NCBI RefSeq assembly: GCF_026627925.1
Contig: NZ_JAPNLE010000009.1
Location: 4,154,001 to 4,218,000 of the forward strand
Direction: 5' to 3'
Source: Cupriavidus sp. D39
GTDB lineage: Bacteria > Pseudomonadota > Gammaproteobacteria > Burkholderiales > Burkholderiaceae
Length of the DNA: 64,000 nucleotides
Part shown: positions 23,724 to 34,180 of the stretch, in pieces
Layout of the letters: every line of letters begins with the position of its first letter
How positions within the stretch are numbered: the first letter of the stretch is position 1
Notes under the pieces: model-generated
What the model was told of the DNA's origin: nothing
Seen by the model: the letters and a program-made list of their open reading frames with translations, nothing else
The model's database searches: none
Translations under genes and position numbers: made by a program

Positions 23724-25121
23724 ATGCTTACCGACGAAGCCCAAATGCACGAACGAGTGCAGCCCACAGCGGAGGAAGGCGGGCGGAACCTGCCTGGGGC
23801 CGATGGGGGTGCGGAGGCTGGCACGGCGGCTGTCGGGCAAACGAAAGCGCGGGCGCCATCGCTGATGGAGGCGGTGGTCGAGAAGGGCAACATGTGGCTG
23901 GCGTACCGGAAGGTGGTCAGGAACGGTGGCGCGGCCGGGGTGGATGCCCTGGCGGTGACGGCGTTGCGGGACTGGCTGAAGGTGCACTGGCCGAGCGTCA
24001 AGGCGGCGCTGCTGGCCGGCCAATACATCCCGCAGGCGGTGCGCGCGGTGGACATCCCCAAGCCTGCGGGCGGGGTGAGGACACTGGGCATCCCGACGGT
24101 GATGGACCGGCTGATCCAGCAGGCGCTGCTGCAAGTTCTCCAACCGATCTTTGAGCCGGGATTCTCCGAGTCGAGCTACGGCTTCAGGCCGGGGCGCAGC
24201 GCTCAGCAGGCGGTCTTGCAGGCACAGCGGTATGTGCGGGAAGGCCGGCGCTGGGTGGTGGACATCGACCTGGAGAAGTTCTTCGACCGGGTCAACCACG
24301 ACATCCTGATGTCGCGGGTGGCACGGCAAGTGAGGGACGCCCGGGTGCTCAAGCTGATCCGGCGGTATCTGGAAGCGGGGCTGATGCGTGGCGGGATGGT
24401 CGAGGCAAGGAGGCAAGGCACGCCGCAAGGCGGGCCGCTGTCGCCGTTGCTGTCGAACATCCTGCTGACGGATTGGGACCGTGAGCTGGAAAGGCGGGGC
24501 CTCGCGTCCTGTCGTTACGCGGACGACTGCAATATCTATGTGCGTAGCAAGACGGCAGGACGGCAGGTGTTGGCTGGCATGACAGCGTTCCTAGCGGAGC
24601 GGCTGAAGCTGCGGGTCAACGAGGCCAAGAGCGCGTGTGCGCGGCCGTGGGCGCGCAAGTTCCTGGGCTATAGCCTGACAATGCACCGTCAGGCGCGGTT
24701 GCGCATTGCGCCGGACAGCCTGCAAAGGCTGAAGGAGCGTGTGCGGGAACTGGTGCGTCCGGGACGAGGAGGGAACCCGGCCCACACGATAGCAGTGTTG
24801 AATCCGGTACTGCGCGGGTGGATGGGGTACTTCCGCTGGACCGAAGGCAAGCGTGCGCTGGAGGAGTTGGACGCCTGGATCAGACGGCGGCTGCGCTGCT
24901 TATTGTGGCGGCAAGCCAAACGTCGTCGGACCCGGGTGGTGATGCTGCGTCGGCAGGGGCTATCGGACGAGCGAGCGTACAAGTCAGCCTACAACGGGCG
25001 CGGCCCGTGGTGGAATGCTGGCGCGATGCATCTGCGCGATGCCTTCCCGAAACGCTACTTCGACGCCATGGGGCTGGTCTCGCTGCTGGATACTCAGCGG
25101 CGCTTGCAGTCTCGTTCGTGA
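23724..25121 (+). CDS. ltrA: Group II intron reverse transcriptase/maturase
   Basis: The 465-residue product has reverse transcriptase blocks VRTLGIPTVMDRLIQQAL, YGFRPGRSAQQAV, DIDLEKFFDRVNHD, GTPQGGPLSPLLSN and the catalytic YADDCNIYV near residue 270. The maturase (X) domain contains GWMGYFRWTE. The C-terminal GRGPWWNAGAMHLRDAFPKR block is typical of class C maturases, and no HNH endonuclease is present. The gene appears intact, so the intron may be mobile. It sits in domain IV of the intron RNA. Confidence 0.95.
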   Translation: MLTDEAQMHERVQPTAEEGGRNLPGADGGAEAGTAAVGQTKARAPSLMEAVVEKGNMWLAYRKVVRNGGAAGVDALAVTALRDWLKVHWPSVKAALLAGQYIPQAVRAVDIPKPAGGVRTLGIPTVMDRLIQQALLQVLQPIFEPGFSESSYGFRPGRSAQQAVLQAQRYVREGRRWVVDIDLEKFFDRVNHDILMSRVARQVRDARVLKLIRRYLEAGLMRGGMVEARRQGTPQGGPLSPLLSNILLTDWDRELERRGLASCRYADDCNIYVRSKTAGRQVLAGMTAFLAERLKLRVNEAKSACARPWARKFLGYSLTMHRQARLRIAPDSLQRLKERVRELVRPGRGGNPAHTIAVLNPVLRGWMGYFRWTEGKRALEELDAWIRRRLRCLLWRQAKRRRTRVVMLRRQGLSDERAYKSAYNGRGPWWNAGAMHLRDAFPKRYFDAMGLVSLLDTQRRLQSRS

Positions 25122-25152
25122 ACCGCCGTATGCGGAACCGCACGTACGGTGG
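25121..25152 (+). ncRNA. Group II intron domain V
   Basis: ACCGCCGT pairs with ACGGTGGT (one G-T wobble), and the inner stem TGCG/CGCA closes a GAAC tetraloop with a two-base bulge. This is the catalytic helix of the intron. It begins exactly at the stop codon of the maturase gene. Confidence 0.85.
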
Positions 25153-25214
25153 TGTGAGAGGGCTGAGGGGTAACCCCTCACCCTACTCGATCGGGGATGA
25201 ATCCCGAGGGGAAG

Positions 25215-25320
25215 TCGCCCCATCCGGCGCGCCTTCTTTGCCCACTTTCTTGGCAAGACAAGAAAGTAGGTCGCCGCCCCGCAGGGGTGGTGAAACTGCA
25301 GTTGCTTTTGACGTTAGCCT
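25215..25320 (-). repeat. Dispersed intergenic repeat, copy B (inverted)
   Basis: On the minus strand this reads CTAACGTC, AACTGCAGTTTCACCACCCC, TGCGGGGCGGCGACC, then an ACTTTCTTGTCTTGCC / GGCAAGAAAGT hairpin, and GGCGCGCCGGATGGGGCGA. Block order matches copies A (4579-4750) and C (50301-50632). It lies 24 bp past the 3' end of the group II intron and just before ubiJ. Confidence 0.85.
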
Positions 25321-25402
25321 TTGAATTTAAGCAGTTGAAGTTGCCCCTAAAACCGACCAACCCATCACTCCCCGAAAGGCCCGCGCCCAGCCGCATCCCA
25401 TC

Positions 25403-26076
25403 ATGACCACCCTCCCCATCCCCCTGGCTACGCCCCCATCACCGCCCTGAACCACCTGCTGGAGCAAGAACCCTGGGCAACCTCCATGCTCCAGCCCTTC
25501 GCCGGCCGCATCATCCGCTTTGACGCGGCTGCGTTCACGCTCGCATTGAAGGTGACGGGGCAGGGCCTGACGGAACTGGCCCCGGTGGATGAAACCCCGG
25601 CGGTCACGCTGACGGTGCCGCTGCAGCAGTGGCCGCTGGTGGCGTCGGACGTGGCGGGCGGGGGGCAGGCGGCGGCGATGAAGCATGTGCGCATCGAGGG
25701 CGATGCCGAACTGGCCAATACGGTCTCCACGCTGGCCCGCAGCTTGCGCTGGGATGCGGCCGAGGACCTGTCGCGCGCATTGCGCGGCATCCTGGGCGGC
25801 ACGCTCAGCGACAGCGTGGCGCAACGGGTGGTGGACGGCGTGCAGCAGGTGCATGCGCAGGCCACGCGGGTGGGCCGCGCGCTGGTCGATAACGTGACCG
25901 AGTACCTGCTCGACGAGCAGCCGACCCTGGTGCGCCATGCCGCGCTCGACGAGTTCGGCGCCGGCGTGAGCGCGCTGCGCGACGACCTCGCCCGGCTGGA
26001 GAAGCGGCTGGAGAAGCTGGAGCAGCGCACCCGCTCCGAGCGTGGCGCCGGCACGCTGCCGTCCGCCCATCGCTGA
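25403..26076 (+). CDS. ubiJ: UbiJ, ubiquinone biosynthesis accessory factor
   Basis: UbiJ (SCP2 domain) binds lipid intermediates and is needed for aerobic ubiquinone synthesis. The uninterrupted frame from ATG 25486 gives 196 residues (MLQPFAGRIIRFDA). The family N-terminus ITALNHLLEQEPW is encoded just upstream in the same frame but has no start there; it joins in frame to ATG 25403 (MTTLPIPLATPP) if one C is added to the CCCCC at 25432-25436. The true gene is therefore probably 25403-26076. The C-terminus is a coiled coil, RLEKRLEKLEQRTR. It is followed by ubiB after 97 bp. Confidence 0.85.
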
Positions 26077-26173
26077 GCGCCCGCTGCCTGCCACCGCCAG
26101 ACCCTTGCTCCTCTATGGCTTCATCCATTGCCAGACCGGCCAATCAGCACGGCCCCAACACTGAAGAACCTGC

Positions 26174-27751
26174 ATGACCCGCTTCCTGCGCCTTTGCAAG
26201 ATCGTTTTCGTCATCCTCTACTACGGCCTCGACGAACTCGTGCTGTCCGGTTTCAAGAGCCGCCGCATCCGTTTCCTGGTGCGTGTCATTACCATTGGCC
26301 GCAAGCTCGACATGCCCCGCGGCGAACGCCTGCGGCTGGCGCTGACGCGCCTGGGGCCGATTTTCGTCAAGTTTGGCCAGGTGCTCTCCACCCGGCGCGA
26401 CCTGATGCCCGAGGACATCGCCGACGAGCTTGCCAAGTTGCAGGACCAGGTGCCGCCGTTCGATTCGGTCGTGGCGGTCAAGATCATCGAGCGCTCGCTG
26501 GGCCGGAAACTGACGACGCTGTTCGAGAGCTTCGATCACAAGCCGGTGGCCAGCGCGTCCATCGCCCAGGTGCACTTCGCCATCCTGAAGGGCGGCCCCA
26601 ACCACGGCCGCGAAGTCGCGGTGAAGGTCCTGCGCCCGGGCATGCTGCCGGTCATCGACAGCGACCTGGCGCTGATGCGCGACCTGGCCGCCTGGCTTGA
26701 GCGCTTCTGGGCCGACGGCAAGCGCCTGAAGCCGCGCGAGGTGGTCGCCGAGTTCGACAAATACCTGCACGACGAGCTCGACCTGATGATCGAGGCCGCC
26801 AACGCCAGCCAGCTGCGCCGCAACTTTGCCGATACCAAGCTACTGCTGGTGCCCGAGGTGTTCTGGGACTGGTGCAGCAGCGAGGTCTTCGTGATGGAGC
26901 GCATGCACGGGATCCCCATCTCGCGCACCGAGTCGCTCAGGGCAGCCGGCGTCGACATGCACCTGCTGGCCGAGGAGGGCGTGGAGATCTTTTTCACGCA
27001 GGTGTTCCGCGATGGGTTCTTCCACGCCGACATGCACCCGGGCAACATCCTGGTGTCGGTGGCGCCGCAGACTTTTGGGCGCTATATCGCGCTGGACTTC
27101 GGCATCGTCGGCGCGCTGTCCGAGTTCGACAAGAACTACCTGGCGCAGAACTTCATCGCCTTTTTCCGCCGCGACTACCATCGCGTGGCCTTGCTGCACG
27201 TGGAGTCGGGCTGGGTGCCGCCCAATACGCGGGTGGAGGAACTGGAGAGCGCGGTACGGGCGTGCTGCGAGCCCTATTTCGACAAGCCGCTCAAGGAGAT
27301 CTCGCTGGGCATGGTGCTGATGCGCTTGTTCCAGACCTCGCGCCGTTTCAATGTCGAGATCCAGCCGCAGCTGGTCCTGTTGCAGAAGACCTTGCTCAAT
27401 ATCGAAGGGCTGGGGCGCCAGCTCGATCCGGACCTGGACTTGTGGAAGACCGCCAAGCCCTTCCTCGAGAAGTGGATGCACGAGCAGGTCGGCTGGAAGG
27501 GCGCCTGGGAGCGCATCCAGGTGGAGGCCCCGCAATGGGCCAAGATGCTGCCCGACTTCCCGCGCCTGGCGCACCAGTTCCTCGAGCGCCGCGCGCTGGT
27601 CGACAATGGCCAGCAAGAGAAGCTGCTGGCCGCCCTGGTTGCCGAGCAGCGCCGCACCAATCGCCTGGTTGGCACGGCCTTGCTGCTGGTGGGCGGATTC
27701 ATCGCCGGCGTGGTGTTGACCGAACTGCTGGCCTGGGTTGGTTACTGGTAA
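26174..27751 (+). CDS. ubiB: UbiB, ubiquinone biosynthesis ABC1/ADCK-type kinase-like protein
   Basis: The 525-residue product has the KxGQ region [16 protein letters not shown] near residue 65, the Ala-rich loop [11 protein letters not shown] near residue 128, the catalytic-loop-like DMHPGNILV near residue 286, and DFGIVGAL. Two C-terminal membrane helices are present ([18 protein letters not shown]...). UbiB uses ATP hydrolysis to assist the membrane steps of ubiquinone synthesis. It closes the ubi block. Confidence 0.95.
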   Translation: MTRFLRLCKIVFVILYYGLDELVLSGFKSRRIRFLVRVITIGRKLDMPRGERLRLALTRLGPIFVKFGQVLSTRRDLMPEDIADELAKLQDQVPPFDSVVAVKIIERSLGRKLTTLFESFDHKPVASASIAQVHFAILKGGPNHGREVAVKVLRPGMLPVIDSDLALMRDLAAWLERFWADGKRLKPREVVAEFDKYLHDELDLMIEAANASQLRRNFADTKLLLVPEVFWDWCSSEVFVMERMHGIPISRTESLRAAGVDMHLLAEEGVEIFFTQVFRDGFFHADMHPGNILVSVAPQTFGRYIALDFGIVGALSEFDKNYLAQNFIAFFRRDYHRVALLHVESGWVPPNTRVEELESAVRACCEPYFDKPLKEISLGMVLMRLFQTSRRFNVEIQPQLVLLQKTLLNIEGLGRQLDPDLDLWKTAKPFLEKWMHEQVGWKGAWERIQVEAPQWAKMLPDFPRLAHQFLERRALVDNGQQEKLLAALVAEQRRTNRLVGTALLLVGGFIAGVVLTELLAWVGYW

Positions 27752-27814
27752 CGGTAACGCGCCGAATCGCCTGGGTGGCGTGGGCAAGTGTGATTCAATG
27801 CAGTGGAGGTTAGC

Positions 27815-28540
27815 TTGACCAAATCCGACAACGCCGCGAACAAGACCGGGGTCCCGCCAGCTTTTGCCACGCGCAACGCGGCCGATCCGGCTTTCTGGGA
27901 TGAGCGCTTCGAGAAGGGCTTCATGCCCTGGGACCTGGGCGGCGTGCCGGCCGATTTCGAGGCCTTCGCCAGCGCGATGGCGCCGTGCCCCACGCTGGTC
28001 CCTGGCTGCGGCAACGGCTGGGAAGCGGGTTGGCTCCATGCGCGCGGCTGGCCGGTGACCGCCATCGATTTCTCGCCCGAGGCCGTGGCCAGCGCGCGCC
28101 GCGCGCTGGGGCCGGCCGGAGCCGTCGTGCATCAGGCGGATTTCTTTGCCTTTGCGCCCGAGCCTGCCTGCCAGTGGATCTACGAGCGGGCTTTCCTGTG
28201 TGCCTTGCCGCCAGCCATGCGGGCCGACTATGCCGCTCGCGTGGCGCAACTGCTGCCGCCGGGCGGCCTGCTGGCCGGCTACTTCTTCCTTGACGAGATG
28301 CGCGGCGGGCCACCTTTCGCCATCCCCGAGGCAGAACTGCGCGCGTTGCTTGCGCCGGCCTTCGAGCTGGTGGAGGCGAGGGCCGCCACTGGCTCGCTGC
28401 CAGTGTTTGCCGGCCGCGAGCAGTGGCAGGTCTGGCGCCGCAGGCCTCGAGTTCCGGCCCTGAGCTTCAACCCTGAGCTTCATCGCCAAGCGCCAGGCTT
28501 TCCTCAGCCGCGCACGCGGGCGTTGTGCTTGTCATGGTAG
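27815..28540 (+). CDS. TPMT-family SAM-dependent methyltransferase
   Basis: The product (241 residues) has PAFWDERFEKGFMPWDLGG near residue 22 and the SAM motif LVPGCGNGWEAGWL near residue 58, typical of thiopurine S-methyltransferase-like proteins in proteobacteria. The start is chosen at TTG 27815 because GGAGG lies at 27805-27809; GTG 27803 in the same frame is the alternative. The last about 30 residues (from RRPRVPALS) look unlike the family and overlap the convergent gene by 37 bp, so the natural stop may have been lost to an indel. The substrate is unknown. Confidence 0.78.
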   Translation: MTKSDNAANKTGVPPAFATRNAADPAFWDERFEKGFMPWDLGGVPADFEAFASAMAPCPTLVPGCGNGWEAGWLHARGWPVTAIDFSPEAVASARRALGPAGAVVHQADFFAFAPEPACQWIYERAFLCALPPAMRADYAARVAQLLPPGGLLAGYFFLDEMRGGPPFAIPEAELRALLAPAFELVEARAATGSLPVFAGREQWQVWRRRPRVPALSFNPELHRQAPGFPQPRTRALCLSW

Positions 28541-29112
28541 ATCGCCCGGCTGTCGCGGTTTTCGGCGCGCTGGATGCCGCGCCGCTCGCCCGCGCCGACA
28601 TGGCCGCTGGCGCCGGCACGCGCTTCGCGCCGATCCACGTGAGCCTGGCCGCGTTCGAGGCTGCCGGCCTCGCGGTTGGTGAGCGAGCCGTTGGCCACGC
28701 CGTTCTTGATGCGCTGTTCCTGGTTGATATTGCGTTGCACGTCAGCCTGCATGCGCTGCGACGAGGCGCTGGCGGGGTTGCCGGTGATGCCGTTGTGCGT
28801 GTCGTGCGCGATATCGCGGCTCACGTTGTTCTCGGCACGCTGGATCGACGCCTGCTCGCGCGGCGAGACCGAGCCGTTGGCCAGGGCGTGCGCTTCCATG
28901 TGGTCCACCCGTGCGGTCTGCCTTTCCAGGCTGGCCGCTTCGCGCGTGCTCAGGCTGCCGGATTTCAGGCCGTTTTCGATGCGCTGTTCCTGGTTGACGT
29001 TGCGCTGCACGTCCTGCGAGACCGCCGCGGTCTGGGCGCTGGCCAGGCCGGCACCGAGCAGGCCAGCGGCAATCATCAGGGTCTTGAGCATCTTGGTTTG
29101 GCGGCTGGACAT
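28504..29112 (-). CDS. Secreted protein with two internal repeats, function unknown
   Basis: The start ATG at 29110-29112 has AAGGAAAA upstream. A clear signal peptide (MLKTLMIAAGLLGAGLASAQ) ends near residue 27. The mature 175 residues are two copies of one about 75-residue unit: DVQRNVNQEQRIENGLKSGS...IQRAENNVSRDIAHDTHN and DVQRNINQEQRIKNGVANGS...IQRAENRDSRAIYHDKHN. The protein is hydrophilic, rich in Arg, Glu, Gln and Asn, and has no Cys in its mature part. It is probably periplasmic. No known enzyme fold is recognised. Confidence 0.82.
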   Translation of the reverse strand: MSSRQTKMLKTLMIAAGLLGAGLASAQTAAVSQDVQRNVNQEQRIENGLKSGSLSTREAASLERQTARVDHMEAHALANGSVSPREQASIQRAENNVSRDIAHDTHNGITGNPASASSQRMQADVQRNINQEQRIKNGVANGSLTNREAGSLERGQAHVDRREARAGASGHVGAGERRGIQRAENRDSRAIYHDKHNARVRG

Positions 29113-29559
29113 GGTGTTTTCCTTTTCCTCGTTGGGTCGTGGGCGGCAGCCTGGCTCGTGGGCGGTGCGCCCGATGTTGCTGCCTTGCTCCCTTAATGCC
29201 CGGCGCACACGGCCCGCTGACGCGGGGTTTGTAAGCTGTGTAACCGCGCGTAAGCCGCAAGTCTCCCGCACCACGGCGGGGCGCCGCGGCCGCGGCGGGC
29301 ATCCTCGGCGCCGGGCACGTCACCTGTGGCGCCAGGGCTGCACCGTCCCGCGCAATTTCCGGGTGGCAGGGATATTTTTCCTCGCCGGGCGGCAGGCGTC
29401 GCTATAATCCGCGTTTTGATTCGGCTACGACCGCAGGCTAGATCGGCCACCCATGCGGCCCCGACCGATGAATTGGACTCCGGGCAAGGCTGGCCGCAAA
29501 TCCCGCCTCACCGGCAACCGGTTTCTCGCCGCAAGGGCACTTTGGGATAGGGCAGCAGC
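29113..29559. other. Divergent intergenic region upstream of the symporter
   Basis: About 450 bp between the secreted repeat protein (minus) and the symporter (plus) contain no convincing gene. A perfect -10 box TATAAT is at 29403-29408 without a good -35 at 17 bp. GCGGCCGCGGCG-type GC-rich palindromes lie near 29280-29300. The long leader (about 150 bp) between that box and the symporter ATG was not assigned to a known riboswitch. Confidence 0.4.
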
Positions 29560-30996
29560 ATGCTGATCTGGTTCGTCATCATCTACTGGGTAATCTCCGT
29601 CGGCATTGGCCTGTGGGCCGCATTGCGCGTGCGCAACGCCACCGACTTCGCGGTAGCTGGCCGCAGCCTGCCGTTCTATATCGTCACCGCCACCGTGTTC
29701 GCTACATGGTTCGGCTCGGAGACGGTGCTGGGCATCCCCGCGGTCTTCCTCAAGGAAGGCTTGTCCGGGGTGGTGTCCGATCCCTTCGGTTCTTCGCTTT
29801 GCCTGATCCTGGTCGGCCTGTTCTTCGCGCGCCCGCTGTACCGGATGAACCTGCTCACCATCGGCGATTACTATCACAACCGCTACGGGCGGCTGGCCGA
29901 GGTGCTGACCACGCTGTGCATCGTGATGTCCTACCTGGGCTGGGTGGCCGCGCAGATCAAGGCGCTCGGGCTGGTGTTCTTCACGGTCTCGGACGGCGCG
30001 CTGTCGCAGGAAGCCGGCATGATGATCGGGGCCGCCAGCGTGCTCGTGTACACCCTGTTCGGCGGCATGTGGGCCGTGGCGGTGACCGACTTCATCCAGA
30101 TGATCATCATCGTGATCGGGATGCTGTATATCGGCTATGAAGTCAGCGGCCAGGCCGGCGGCGTGGCGGCGGTGGTGTCGCATGCGGCGGCGGCCGGCAA
30201 GTTCGAATTCCTGCCGTCGCTGGACCTGATACAGATCATCGGCTTCGCGGCCGCGCTGTTTACCATGATGCTCGGGTCGATCCCGCAGCAGGACGTGTTC
30301 CAGCGCGTGACCTCGTCGCGCACCGAGAAGATTGCCGGGCGCGCTTCGGTGCTCGGCGGCGTGCTCTACTTCTGCTTCGCCTTCATCCCGATGTTCCTGG
30401 CCTACTCGGCCACCATGATCGATCCGGAGATGGTGCAGAAGTACATCAACACCGATTCGCAGCTGATCCTGCCCAAGCTGATCCTGACGCATGCGCCCAT
30501 GTTCGCCCAGGTGATGTTCTTCGGCGCGCTGTTGTCCGCCATCAAGAGCTGCGCCTCGGCGACGCTGCTGGCGCCGTCGGTCACCTTTGCCGAGAATATC
30601 CTGCGGCCGTATTTCCGCCATCTCGACGACCGCCGCTTCCTGCGCGTGATGCAGGCCGTGGTGCTGGTGTTCGCCGTGCTGGTGACGCTGTTCGCGCTGA
30701 ACTCGCATCTTTCCATTTTTCATATGGTGGAAAATGCCTATAAGGTCACCTTGGTGTCGTCGTTCGTCCCGCTGGCCTTTGGCATGTTCTGGAAGCCGGC
30801 CACGCGCCAGGGCGGCCTTGCCGCGATCATCCTCGGGCTGGTTTCCTGGCTGTGCTGCGAAATCGCTTTCGCCGACGCGGCGGTGCCGCCGCAGATGGTC
30901 GGCCTGCTGTTCTCCATTGGCGGCATGGTGTTCGGCTCGCTGCTGCCGCAGTGGATCGGCGATCATCCGCGGGTCGAGGAAGCGCATCTGGCCTGA
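29560..30996 (+). CDS. Sodium:solute symporter family protein
   Basis: The 478-residue product has about 13 hydrophobic helices and SSS-family features: DFAVAGRSLPFYIVTATVFATWFG at the N-terminus (written here in part), GDYYHNRYGRLAEVL near residue 103, and SIPQQDVFQRVTSSRT near residue 243. It resembles the subgroup often annotated as Na+/solute symporters without a known substrate. It lies upstream of FmdB-DUF502-aspS but is separated by about 200 bp. Confidence 0.85.
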   Translation: MLIWFVIIYWVISVGIGLWAALRVRNATDFAVAGRSLPFYIVTATVFATWFGSETVLGIPAVFLKEGLSGVVSDPFGSSLCLILVGLFFARPLYRMNLLTIGDYYHNRYGRLAEVLTTLCIVMSYLGWVAAQIKALGLVFFTVSDGALSQEAGMMIGAASVLVYTLFGGMWAVAVTDFIQMIIIVIGMLYIGYEVSGQAGGVAAVVSHAAAAGKFEFLPSLDLIQIIGFAAALFTMMLGSIPQQDVFQRVTSSRTEKIAGRASVLGGVLYFCFAFIPMFLAYSATMIDPEMVQKYINTDSQLILPKLILTHAPMFAQVMFFGALLSAIKSCASATLLAPSVTFAENILRPYFRHLDDRRFLRVMQAVVLVFAVLVTLFALNSHLSIFHMVENAYKVTLVSSFVPLAFGMFWKPATRQGGLAAIILGLVSWLCCEIAFADAAVPPQMVGLLFSIGGMVFGSLLPQWIGDHPRVEEAHLA

Positions 30997-31194
30997 GCGT
31001 TGCGGGCACCTGACGCCTCGCGCGTGGCTTCGAAGGCATTTCCAGTCCTTTTTCCGCCGGCCCGGCGTTCTCAGAACGGTTTATAATTCAAGGCTTTGCA
31101 CCGCAAGGTGGCGCACGGGGGTGGCAACTTCCCGGTCGGCGCGACCACGCGGTTTCACCCAATTTCCGTTCCAGAATCCTCGCGGAGAGCCACT

Positions 31195-31554
31195 ATGCCG
31201 ATCTATGCCTATCGTTGCGAAGCCTGCGGCCACGGGCGCGATGTACTGCAGAAAATGAGCGATGCCCCGCTCACCGACTGCACATCCTGCGGCGCCAAGG
31301 GCACGTTCAAGAAACAACTGACCGCTGCGGGCTTCCAGCTCAAGGGGTCGGGCTGGTACGTCACCGATTTCCGCGGCGGCAGCGGCGGCACGGCCGCGGC
31401 GCCTGCCACGGCGGCAGCCGGCAGCGCCACCGAAGGCAAGAGCGAAGCCGCCGCACCGGCCTCGTCCGGCGCGGCCACTGACTCTTCCAGCACCGCCAGC
31501 ACGGCGTCGACGAGCACTGCCGGCGGTTCCGGCAGCGCCGTCGCCAGCCATTGA
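31195..31554 (+). CDS. FmdB-family zinc-ribbon regulatory protein
   Basis: The 119-residue product begins MPIYAYRCEACGHGRDVLQK and has a second CTSCGAKG knuckle, together forming the CxxC...CxxC zinc ribbon of the FmdB family. Past residue 60 it is a low-complexity Ala/Ser/Thr/Gly tail. A TATAAT box lies at 31082-31087. The stop overlaps an upstream in-frame TTG of the DUF502 gene; FmdB-DUF502-aspS is a common gene order in Burkholderiales. Confidence 0.87.
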   Translation: MPIYAYRCEACGHGRDVLQKMSDAPLTDCTSCGAKGTFKKQLTAAGFQLKGSGWYVTDFRGGSGGTAAAPATAAAGSATEGKSEAAAPASSGAATDSSSTASTASTSTAGGSGSAVASH

Positions 31555-31568
31555 AGGCAGAACGCATC

Positions 31569-32267
31569 GTGCCGGCGAAGAAGACTTCCGCCCTCAAGAC
31601 CTGGTTCCTCACCGGGCTATTGGTGCTGGTGCCGCTGGGCATCACGCTGTGGGTGTTGAACCTGGTCATCAGCACCATGGACCAGAGCCTGGCCCTGCTG
31701 CCTCAGGCCTGGCAGCCTGTCGAGCTGTTCAAGGTGCGCATCCCGGGCCTGGGCGCCATCCTGACGGTGGTGTTCATCCTGCTGGTCGGCCTGCTGACCC
31801 ACAACTTCATCGGCCAGCGCCTGGTGCGCTGGTGGGAAGCGCTGCTGCGCCATATCCCGGTGGTCGGGCCGATCTACACCAGCGTCAAGCAGGTCTCGGA
31901 CACGCTGCTCTCCTCGTCGGGCAATGCCTTTCGCAAGGCGCTGCTGGTGCAGTACCCGCGTGAGGGCTCGTGGACCATCGCCTTCCTGACCGGCCGTCCC
32001 GGCGGCGACGTGCAGAATCATTTGCAGGGCGAGTATGTCAGCGTCTACGTGCCGACCACGCCTAATCCGACCTCGGGCTTCTTCCTGATGATGCCCAAGG
32101 CCGATACCATCGAACTCGACATGACCGTCGACGCCGCGCTGAAGTACATCGTCTCGATGGGCGTGGTGGCGCCGACCGAGCTGCCACGCAAGAGCGGCTC
32201 GGTGCGCGCCGGCGAAGCGCAGGCAGAAACCCTCGCCGAGTCCGCCGGCTCATCGCATTCAGATTGA
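31569..32267 (+). CDS. DUF502 membrane protein
   Basis: The product (232 residues from GTG 31569; TTG 31551 is an alternative six codons upstream that overlaps the FmdB stop) has two membrane helices ([20 protein letters not shown] and [16 protein letters not shown]) and the DUF502 core [20 protein letters not shown]. The family is a conserved inner-membrane protein of unknown function. It lies 43 bp upstream of aspS. Confidence 0.85.
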   Translation: MPAKKTSALKTWFLTGLLVLVPLGITLWVLNLVISTMDQSLALLPQAWQPVELFKVRIPGLGAILTVVFILLVGLLTHNFIGQRLVRWWEALLRHIPVVGPIYTSVKQVSDTLLSSSGNAFRKALLVQYPREGSWTIAFLTGRPGGDVQNHLQGEYVSVYVPTTPNPTSGFFLMMPKADTIELDMTVDAALKYIVSMGVVAPTELPRKSGSVRAGEAQAETLAESAGSSHSD

Positions 32268-32310
32268 TCGCCGGCCGCATCGGCGGCCGCGTTATTCCGG
32301 GAATTCTCTT

Positions 32311-34113
32311 ATGTCCATGCGTACTCACTATTGCGGTCTCGTGACCGAAGAACTGTCGGGCCAGGAAGTGGCCCTCACCGGCTGGGTGCAGCGTCGCCGC
32401 GATCACGGTGGCGTGATCTTCATCGACCTGCGCGACCGCGAAGGCCTGGTGCAGGTGGTGTGCGATCCCGATCGCCCGGAAATGTTCAAGGCTGCCGAAG
32501 AGATCCGCAACGAGTTCTGCATCCGCGTCACGGGCAAGGTCCGCCCGCGTCCGGCCGGCACCGAGAACGCCAACCTGACCTCGGGCAAGATCGAGGTGCT
32601 GTGCCATGAGCTGACCGTGCTCAACCCGTCGGTGACGCCCCCGTTCCAGCTCGACGACGACAACCTGTCCGAGACCACCCGCCTGACGCACCGCGTGCTG
32701 GACCTGCGCCGCCCGCAGATGCAGTACAACCTGCGCCTGCGCTACAAGGTGGCCATGGAAGTGCGCAAGTACCTGGACGCGCAAGGCTTCATCGACATCG
32801 AGACCCCGATGCTGGGCAAGAGCACGCCCGAAGGCGCGCGCGACTACCTGGTGCCGTCGCGGACCAACCCGGGCCACTTCTTCGCGCTGCCGCAATCGCC
32901 GCAGATCTTCAAGCAGATGCTGATGGTGTCGGGCTTCGACCGCTACTACCAGATCACCAAGTGCTTCCGCGACGAGGACCTGCGCGCCGACCGCCAGCCC
33001 GAGTTCACGCAGATCGACTGCGAGACCTCGTTCCTGAACGAGCAGGAGATCCGCGACCTGTTCGAGGACATGATGCGCACGGTGTTCAAGAACGCCATCG
33101 ACGTCGACCTGGACGCCAGCTTCCCGGTGATGGAATTCCGCGAAGCCATGGCCCGCTTCGGTTCGGACAAGCCTGACCTGCGCGTCAAGCTCGAATTCAC
33201 CGAACTGACCGACGCCATGAAGGACGTCGACTTCAAGGTGTTCGCCGGCCCCGCCAACAGCGAGAACGGCCGCGTGGTCGGCCTGTGCGTGCCGGGCGGC
33301 GCCGCCATCTCGCGCAGCGAGATCGATGCCTACACCCAGTTCGTCGCCATCTACGGTGCCAAGGGCCTGGCCTGGATCAAGGTCAACGAAGTGGCCAAGG
33401 GCCGCGACGGCCTGCAATCGCCGATCGTCAAGAACCTGCACGACGCGGCCATCGCCGAGATCCTGAAGCGCACCGGCGCCAAGGACGGCGACATCATCTT
33501 CTTCGGCGCGGACAAGGCCAAGGTCGTCAACGACGCCATCGGCGGCCTGCGCCTGAAGATCGGCCACTCCGAGTTCGGCAAGACCCACGGCCTGTTCGAG
33601 GACGTGTGGAAGCCGCTGTGGGTGATCGACTTCCCGATGTTCGAGTACGACGAGGAAGATGCCCGCTGGGTCGCCATGCACCACCCGTTCACCAGCCCCA
33701 AGGATGAGCACCTGCAATACCTGGAAACCGATCCGGGCAAGTGCATCGCCAAGGCCTATGACATGGTCCTGAACGGCTGGGAAATGGGCGGTGGCTCGGT
33801 GCGGATCTTCCGCGAGGACGTGCAGAGCAAGGTGTTCCGCGCCCTGAAGATCGGCGAGGAAGAAGCACGTGCCAAGTTCGGCTACCTGCTGGACGCGCTG
33901 CAATACGGCGCGCCCCCGCACGGCGGCCTGGCCTTCGGCCTGGACCGCATCGTCACCATGATGGCCGGCGCCGATTCGATCCGCGACGTGATCGCCTTCC
34001 CCAAGACCCAGCGCGCGCAAGACTTGCTCACGCAAGCGCCGAGCTCGGTCGACGAGAAGCAACTGCGCGAGTTGCATATCCGCCTGCGCGCTGCAGAGCC
34101 GAAGACCGCCTGA
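32311..34113 (+). CDS. aspS: Aspartyl-tRNA synthetase
   Basis: The 600-residue product has the N-terminal OB fold ([20 protein letters not shown]), class II motif 2 [19 protein letters not shown] near residue 215, the bacterial insertion domain, and motif 3 [13 protein letters not shown] near residue 540. Full length and intact. It charges tRNA-Asp in the cytoplasm. A strong terminator follows 25 bp after the stop. Confidence 0.97.
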   Translation: MSMRTHYCGLVTEELSGQEVALTGWVQRRRDHGGVIFIDLRDREGLVQVVCDPDRPEMFKAAEEIRNEFCIRVTGKVRPRPAGTENANLTSGKIEVLCHELTVLNPSVTPPFQLDDDNLSETTRLTHRVLDLRRPQMQYNLRLRYKVAMEVRKYLDAQGFIDIETPMLGKSTPEGARDYLVPSRTNPGHFFALPQSPQIFKQMLMVSGFDRYYQITKCFRDEDLRADRQPEFTQIDCETSFLNEQEIRDLFEDMMRTVFKNAIDVDLDASFPVMEFREAMARFGSDKPDLRVKLEFTELTDAMKDVDFKVFAGPANSENGRVVGLCVPGGAAISRSEIDAYTQFVAIYGAKGLAWIKVNEVAKGRDGLQSPIVKNLHDAAIAEILKRTGAKDGDIIFFGADKAKVVNDAIGGLRLKIGHSEFGKTHGLFEDVWKPLWVIDFPMFEYDEEDARWVAMHHPFTSPKDEHLQYLETDPGKCIAKAYDMVLNGWEMGGGSVRIFREDVQSKVFRALKIGEEEARAKFGYLLDALQYGAPPHGGLAFGLDRIVTMMAGADSIRDVIAFPKTQRAQDLLTQAPSSVDEKQLRELHIRLRAAEPKTA

Positions 34114-34138
34114 GCCGGGCTTTCGCCTGCTTGAGAAG

Positions 34139-34163
34139 GGCCGCGCGCAAGCGCGGCCTTTTT
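34139..34163 (+). terminator. Rho-independent terminator of aspS
   Basis: The 8-bp stem GGCCGCGC/GCGCGGCC has a GCAA loop and is followed by TTTTTGTTTT. It lies just before the end of the convergent MFS gene at 34181 and could work for both strands. Confidence 0.93.
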
Positions 34164-34180
34164 GTTTTATCCCTATCGCC

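Noticed and set aside
29403..29559. A riboswitch in the long leader of the sodium:solute symporter gene
   Set aside because: Only a -10-like TATAAT and GC-rich sequence are visible; no conserved riboswitch core was recognised.
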